Source of the DNA: Planctomycetaceae bacterium
GTDB taxonomy: Bacteria > Planctomycetota > Planctomycetia > Planctomycetales > Planctomycetaceae
Reading direction: 5' to 3'
NCBI GenBank assembly: GCA_003445035.1
Contig: DLVV01000174.1
Location: forward strand, 1-8,564
DNA length: 8,564 nt
This document shows positions 5,801-8,564 of this stretch, one piece after another. The notes under the pieces are model-generated. The model searched no databases. It saw only the letters and a list, made by a program, of their open reading frames with translations, and was not told the DNA's origin. A program made the translations under genes and the position numbers. Each line of letters opens with the position of its first letter. Position 1 is the first letter of the stretch.

Positions 5801-7741
5801 GATGGCCGTATTGTTGGCGCGGACCACGCCCGCATCATCACTGGCCACCGGCGGGAGTCCCGCACCGACCGAGTCGGGTGCTCCGGAACCGAAGATCGTG
5901 TGAGTGGTGTAGAGATCCGACGCGCCCGGCACCAGGCTGTACAGGTTCTGCAAAGCCAGCGTGATGTCGTATTCCTGGCCGGTGTCGACAAACTGGTCGC
6001 CGTCGTTGTCGCCGGTGACCGTGTCATCCAGCGCGGTGCCCGATGCGATCCGGTTCTGGAGTCCGCTATAGGCGTCGAGTTCGAATCGCCCCGTGGTTGG
6101 AATGGTCCCGTGTTTCCCGGTGATACCCAGGAAGGTGGTGTCGGTCGACCCACTGCCTCCACGATCGGTCTCGAAGAGCAATTCGTCGTTGGCCGAAGTG
6201 ATCATCCGGCCACCGCCGTCGACCAGGGTGCCGTCGAATAACAGGTCGCCGTCGATGTAACGGACAAACTCGAAATCCACATTCGCCGTGCCGGTGTTGG
6301 TGAACCGCAGGGTCTGTGTCAGCAGTGAGCCGGTCTGGCCACCACTGGCGTCGAGCATGGGGGTGACCGTCTGGGTCAGCGCGAAGTTCAACGACCCGAT
6401 GTCGAACGCGCTGTTCGCCTCGGTCGGCAAACCGCGAATCGTGGTCAGGTTGGCCGCCAGGTTGGTCAACGTGTCCCGCGAACCGGTAGAACTGGTGGTG
6501 TTGTCGCGGTAGTAGATGTCCGACTGGAAGGTGGTCGTCGCCGGGGCCGGTGCCGGACCCACCGGGTCGTACTCGGCTCCGGCATCTCCACCCACTCCCG
6601 AGGCCGTCCCGAAGCTGCCCGCGGCATCAACGGTGATCAGCAGCGAGGCGTCGCCGGGGCCGTTGGTCATGTCGTGGTTGGCGCCACTGTCGGTGCCCCC
6701 GCCGCTGTCGACCGCATCGCCGAACCCGACCGTGGGTGGGACAACCGGTGGCGGCTGAGGAGCTGGTGGAGTGGCGGCCTCGGGGATCGGGAACGCACTG
6801 CTGATATGGTCGTTGCCGGACCCACCATGCAGGTTGTCGGCACCGCCACCACCGACGATCGTGTCGTCCTGGCCCTGGCCCTGAACGAAGTCGTTGCCGT
6901 CTGAGAATGACAACGGGTCGGAGAGATCACCATAAATCTCATCCGACTGGTCGCCGCCACGGATCGTGTCGTCGCCCAGGCCTCCGATCAGCGTGTCGTT
7001 GCCACTCTCTCCGTTCAGCGAATCGTTGCCCTCGGACCCGTCGACACTGTCCGCGCCGTCGCCGGAGTTGAGGTCGTCGTCACCTTCACCGCCGACGATC
7101 GTGTCGAATCCGTCGCCGCCGGTCACGACATCGTCGCCGCCGCCGGCATCAATCGCGTCGTTGCCATCGCCGCCGGCCAGCGTGTCCTGCCCGGTACCAC
7201 CGGTGACCAGGTCGTTGCCGTCGCCAGCATCCACGAGGTTGTCCGAGGCCGTCAGGACAATCGTGTCGTCCCCGTCACCGCCCAGCACCGTCACGCCCAG
7301 GTCGACCGCGCCGGTGATCTCATCGTCACCGTTCCCTCCGACCACCTCGATGGTGACCGGGTTGCCGTCAATGTCGGTGTGGTCGTAATCGGACGCAGCG
7401 ACAGCCGAGAGATCCAGCACGTTGCCAAGATCGCCACCCAAGACCACCATCGACTCGACGCTCGAAGCGGGGATCGTCCCCGCGCTGGGATCGATCACCC
7501 CGTCGACGCTCACCTGGACGTTGCCGGACGAATCAGTTCCGATGGCCACCGCTTCTCCGGCGTCGGAGACGACGCTGAGCTGGCCGTCGATGAGCAGAGT
7601 GGTCACCGACAACAGGGTCCGGTCCTCGAGGTGTTCGACCTGCGAGGGGAGCCGGGGGCCTGTCGGCTGAGAGGATCGGGCATTTCGCCGGGCCGGACGA
7701 CGGCTACGGCGCAGTGAGGCGAGCCAGGATGTCAAACGCAC
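2855..7741 (-). CDS. Giant mosaic RTX/calcium-binding extracellular protein with LEDRTLLS leader
   Basis: 1628 aa, highly acidic. The start is GTG at 7741: an in-frame TGA lies at 7760-7762, and GGAG (7750-7753) sits 8 bases upstream of the GTG. Order by residue: Arg-rich leader plus LEDRTLLS (38-45); beta-rich segment (47-134); RTX block 1 (135-313); proline hinge (318-336); unrecognised domain (about 340-628) with an EF-hand-like D-x-D-x-D loop at 578-586; cadherin/Ig-like domain of the Big_9 type (630-721); RTX block 2 (726-793); Calx-beta (800-916, ending in DDDD); choice-of-anchor-L-like domain (921-1150); proline hinge (1154-1165); RTX block 3 (1170-1266); spacer (1267-1361); RTX block 4 (1362-1606); short tail. 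Around 60 nonapeptides of the GGxGxDxUx type bind Ca2+ as parallel beta-rolls in known RTX proteins. There is no catalytic domain, so a structural or adhesive role at the cell surface or in the matrix is inferred. The export route is uncertain: no classical signal peptide, PEP-CTERM or LPXTG signal is seen. Confidence 0.93.
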   Translation of the reverse strand: MRLTSWLASLRRSRRPARRNARSSQPTGPRLPSQVEHLEDRTLLSVTTLLIDGQLSVVSDAGEAVAIGTDSSGNVQVSVDGVIDPSAGTIPASSVESMVVLGGDLGNVLDLSAVAASDYDHTDIDGNPVTIEVVGGNGDDEITGAVDLGVTVLGGDGDDTIVLTASDNLVDAGDGNDLVTGGTGQDTLAGGDGNDAIDAGGGDDVVTGGDGFDTIVGGEGDDDLNSGDGADSVDGSEGNDSLNGESGNDTLIGGLGDDTIRGGDQSDEIYGDLSDPLSFSDGNDFVQGQGQDDTIVGGGGADNLHGGSGNDHISSAFPIPEAATPPAPQPPPVVPPTVGFGDAVDSGGGTDSGANHDMTNGPGDASLLITVDAAGSFGTASGVGGDAGAEYDPVGPAPAPATTTFQSDIYYRDNTTSSTGSRDTLTNLAANLTTIRGLPTEANSAFDIGSLNFALTQTVTPMLDASGGQTGSLLTQTLRFTNTGTANVDFEFVRYIDGDLLFDGTLVDGGGRMITSANDELLFETDRGGSGSTDTTFLGITGKHGTIPTTGRFELDAYSGLQNRIASGTALDDTVTGDNDGDQFVDTGQEYDITLALQNLYSLVPGASDLYTTHTIFGSGAPDSVGAGLPPVASDDAGVVRANNTAIIDVVSNDSDTDGVLDFGSITINSQPSNGAAVSLGDGRVSYTPDTGFSGTDSFAYSIADNDGQVSLPATVTITVTPPDAGDVLNGGSGQDTVLAADGDDRIFGGSGDDELDGSFGDDTIQGQNGNDSLTAGVGSDSLDGGSGNDFLDSRTLSSLSIDDVRIDPEGDSGITQAIFTVTISTPVEDTVTVGYGTSSDGTPEGGTAIGGSDYLSDSGTLTFAPGQTSQSIVIDVFGDTIDEVIEETFFISLFNPVNATIFDGLGEGRIVDDDDLPPGGLVVTPTLDTVQLINALTGGGGTGLVVTGINVQGHSLGTGETSTGTYTIGTDATYGLSRPGIVISTGDATDYSDGPDSGGANSTSFSVPATAAQEVLLDPITGGTLDHNDVTQIDVFFDMLPGFDSLFFDVVFGSEEWPVFVGSFTDGFGLYVNGVNIALVDGLPVNIDHPDMTSIAGTELNAVLAPSGEAVLQFQTNVGAGSTGNQVTFIVADVIDTALDTTAYISALGGSVPIDTPPPPPPVPNLGMDDTLRGRNGNDTILAGEGSDRISGGNGNDSVSGGGGIDAIYGGGGADTLAGGAGDDTLDGQGGADTLHGEAGDDVLVWWHGAGSDDLHGDDGYDVVHARGDAGVQAFSVLPNAHDLTLQTETRLQVSDGTHRANVEWSSEVLEFQPGDGDDTITVPDLLGVPSLLVRVAGENGNDVLDANGADPGEVRLIFDGGDGNDTITGSLGDDTINAGDGDDLVVAGAGGDTVFGGAGDDSIDGSDGDDQLHGEDGFDSIDGNSGDDVLFGGADRDLLVGGVGDDTATGGTGRDTLNGKSGDDSLMGGGGADRIYGGIGDDVLDGGRDDDSIFGNNGNDRLLGDHGNDSLKGGFGDDTLVGGDGDDHMLGERGDDQMGGGDGDDKIVGARGDDTMFGGDGNDTLLAGSGADLVLGNLGDDYVKGQGGTRDTVAGGEGADLVFGLASEIDETFQAPAALLTELDAV
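2924..3658 (-). repeat. RTX block 4, the longest (27-base period repeats)
   Basis: Encodes residues 1362-1606, about 27 consecutive nonapeptides (for example GGDGNDTIT, GKSGDDSLM). One unit near the end is one residue too long (GQGGTRDTVA). It is followed by a 22-residue non-repeat tail that ends in hydrophobic and acidic residues (LLTELDAV). In classical RTX exoproteins the C-terminal tail after the repeats carries the type I secretion signal. That this tail does the same is inference. Confidence 0.9.
3659..3943 (-). other. Non-repeat spacer domain between RTX blocks 3 and 4
   Basis: Encodes residues 1267-1361. A beta-rich stretch without nonapeptides leads to EVLEFQPGDGDDTITVPDL and then RVAGENGNDVLD, as the RTX pattern returns gradually. 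It resembles the beta module that follows VWxxGDGSD units in other bacterial Ca-binding repeat proteins, where an I/L-E-x-L...GGDDTITVxDL strand pair recurs. Function unknown. Confidence 0.55.
3944..4234 (-). repeat. RTX block 3 (27-base period repeats)
   Basis: Encodes residues 1170-1266, about ten RTX nonapeptides, ending in an aberrant unit VLVWWHGAGSDDLHG. Tryptophans 1247-1248 replace the usual small residues and a two-residue insertion shifts the register. The pattern resembles the DxxVWxxGDGSD unit known from other bacterial Ca-binding repeat proteins, where it precedes a non-repeat beta domain, as it does here. Confidence 0.85.
4292..4981 (-). other. Choice-of-anchor-L-like domain of the RTX protein
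   Basis: Encodes residues about 921-1150. It opens with a Leu-rich helix-like segment followed by a GTGLVVTGINVQG strand, then GIVISTGDAT, and carries the signature VVFGSEEWPVFVG (from about 1052) followed by TDGFGLYVNG. The SEE(Y/W)P-x-FV...D-x-FG pattern is the hallmark I associate with the choice-of-anchor L family of secreted bacterial proteins. Family membership is by memory of the motif, not by a search. Confidence 0.7.
4994..5344 (-). other. Calx-beta domain of the RTX protein
   Basis: Encodes residues 800-916. Recognisable features are the opening SIDDVRIDPEGD, the strand AIFTVTIS, GTLTFAPGQTSQSIVIDV, a paired acidic turn (GDTIDEVIEETFFISL) and the terminal IVDDDD. Known Calx-beta domains bind Ca2+ at acidic clusters such as the last one. 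This fits a protein whose other modules are also calcium-dependent. Confidence 0.85.
5363..5566 (-). repeat. RTX block 2 (27-base period repeats)
   Basis: Encodes residues 726-793, about seven RTX nonapeptides (for example GGSGQDTVL, GGSGNDFLD). It is a short beta-roll wedged between the Ig/cadherin-like domain and the Calx-beta domain, where it may act as a Ca-dependent stiff linker. Confidence 0.85.
5579..5854 (-). other. Cadherin/Ig-like (Big_9-type) domain of the RTX protein
   Basis: Encodes residues 630-721. It shows the usual sequence of this fold: PPVASDD opening, then DVVSNDSDTDG, a GRVSYTPDTGFSGTDSFAYS core, and closing strands ending TVTITVT. These modules are common in large bacterial adhesins, often in tandem; here there is only one copy. 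Confidence 0.8.
5857..6724 (-). other. Unrecognised beta-rich domain region of the RTX protein
   Basis: Encodes residues about 340-628. I do not recognise a named family. It is Ser/Thr/Gly-rich at the start, then contains strand-like segments (TQTLRFTNTGTANVDFEF, DGDLLFDGTLVDGGGR). It ends in an EF-hand-like loop with D578, D580, D582 and D586. A short Pro/Ala linker (PVGPAPAPA) splits it at about 391-399, so it may be two domains. Its position after a proline hinge suggests a projecting binding or structural module. Confidence 0.5.
6803..7339 (-). repeat. RTX block 1 (27-base period repeats)
   Basis: Encodes residues 135-313, about 16 nonapeptides of the form GGxGxDxUx such as GGNGDDEIT and GGDGFDTIV. 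A short non-repeat interruption (YGDLSDPLSFSDGND) occurs near the end. Alternate turns would bind Ca2+ in a parallel beta-roll. The DNA repeats every 27 bases but is diverged, not an identical tandem array. Confidence 0.9.
7607..7741 (-). other. N-terminal leader with L-E-x-R-x-LL-S motif
   Basis: Encodes residues 1-45 of the RTX protein: a short moderately hydrophobic start (LTSWLASL), an Arg-rich stretch (11-21), a Pro/Ser linker and LEDRTLLS at 38-45. The motif matches the LEPR-XLL class of N-terminal signatures frequent on giant planctomycete proteins. Its mechanism (sorting, export or processing) is not settled to my knowledge. It is the strongest taxonomic clue in the window. Confidence 0.8.
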
Positions 7742-7749
7742 GGTTGCCG

Positions 7750-7753
7750 CTCC
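7750..7753 (-). promoter_or_regulatory. Ribosome-binding site deciding the GTG start of the RTX gene
   Basis: On the minus strand GGAG lies 8 bases before the GTG at 7741-7739. Together with the in-frame TGA at 7760-7762 it leaves this GTG as the best start and places the LEDRTLLS motif at the expected distance from the N-terminus. Confidence 0.6.
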
Positions 7754-8025
7754 AAGGGGTCACGCGTCCAGGGAACGCGATGGTCAGTGTGGGTTCTCTC
7801 ATGTGATATTCACCTTCCCCCGGACCCCCTCACGAAGTCCCTCGTCTGTCTGTTCGACACCGCGACCAAGGCGGCAACAGCAGCACCCACCCCATTCGTC
7901 CCTCCCACGCCCAAGCAGCCCCTTGCCACCGGCGCGACAGGCCCACCCCACACCTCCGGCCCTCACGACACGACCCGTACGATCGGCACGATCCGGCCCC
8001 GACAACGGACCCGCGGGCCAACCTG

Positions 8026-8058
8026 CCCATGCCACATGGGGCCGGCGGCTGTTAGCAT
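8026..8058 (+). promoter_or_regulatory. Operator-like palindrome and weak -10 candidate before the second cytochrome
   Basis: CCCATG (8026-8031) and CATGGG (8035-8040) form a perfect 6-bp inverted repeat around CCA. TAGCAT (8053-8058) matches four of six -10 positions and would give a short leader containing the Shine-Dalgarno. The palindrome would then cover the -35 region, as a repressor site might. Both elements are short enough to be chance. Confidence 0.2.
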
Positions 8059-8065
8059 GGATCAC

Positions 8066-8075
8066 AAAGGAGGGG
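8066..8075 (+). promoter_or_regulatory. Strong ribosome-binding site of the second cytochrome
   Basis: AAAGGAGGGG is close to an ideal Shine-Dalgarno and ends 10 bases before ATG 8086. It is the clearest such site in the window and fixes the start of the truncated gene, overriding an out-of-frame ATG at 8057. Confidence 0.75.
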
Positions 8076-8085
8076 CGCGGCCCAG

Positions 8086-8564
<479 letters not shown>

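Larger units (their letters stand above)
7742..8085. other. Divergent intergenic region between the RTX and second cytochrome genes
   Basis: 344 bases with no supported gene; open frames here are short and Pro/Arg-rich. It must hold the 5' regions of both divergent genes. The RTX Shine-Dalgarno (GGAG, 7750-7753) is at one end and the cytochrome Shine-Dalgarno (8066-8075) at the other. The middle (about 7815-7930) is C-rich on the plus strand. Short repeats include GATCG-gca-CGATC (7981-7993) and CCCATG-cca-CATGGG (8026-8040). No strong sigma70 promoter is evident on either strand. Confidence 0.6.

Noticed and set aside
3152..6241. A 1029-codon open frame on the plus strand opposite the RTX gene.
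   Set aside because: It lies in exact codon register with the RTX frame. Its stop codons would require TTA, CTA or TCA on the sense strand, which are rare here, so the frame stays open by composition. The translation is a monotonous V/A/I/T-rich complement of GGxGxD codons without domains.

Overview
This 8.6 kb GC-rich window looks chromosomal and most likely comes from a member of the Planctomycetota. Two observations support this. The giant protein starts with a short Arg-rich leader that runs into LEDRTLLS, the L-E-x-R-x-LL-S motif common at the N-termini of planctomycete exported giant proteins. The flanking cytochromes also belong to a membrane-anchored multiheme/TPR family that is abundant in such genomes. 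No genus can be assigned. I see no tRNA, rRNA, CRISPR array, insertion sequence or phage gene.

Layout: (1) 16-1947, plus strand, a membrane-anchored seven-CXXCH cytochrome c with a C-terminal TPR region. (2) 2078-2848, plus strand, a class I SAM-dependent methyltransferase, separated from gene 1 by 130 bases. (3) 2855-7741, minus strand, a 1628-residue mosaic RTX/calcium-binding surface or secreted protein. It converges on the methyltransferase with only 6 bases between the stop codons. Its order is leader, RTX block 1, proline hinge, an unrecognised domain, a cadherin/Ig-like domain, RTX block 2, Calx-beta, a choice-of-anchor-L-like domain, proline hinge, RTX block 3, a spacer domain and RTX block 4. 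(4) 7742-8085, a 344-base divergent intergenic region with weak promoter and operator candidates. (5) 8086 to beyond the window end, plus strand, the N-terminal 159 residues of a second multiheme cytochrome, visibly paralogous to gene 1.

How the parts might work together: two paralogous cytochromes expected to face the periplasm flank a large Ca-binding extracellular protein and one small-molecule or glycan-type methyltransferase. The sequence does not prove a shared function. Co-localisation of redox and adhesion functions at the cell envelope is a hypothesis. I found no clear undescribed system. The best novelty candidates are the unrecognised domain of the RTX protein (about residues 340-628), its unusual combination of domains, and the pair of cytochrome paralogs around it.
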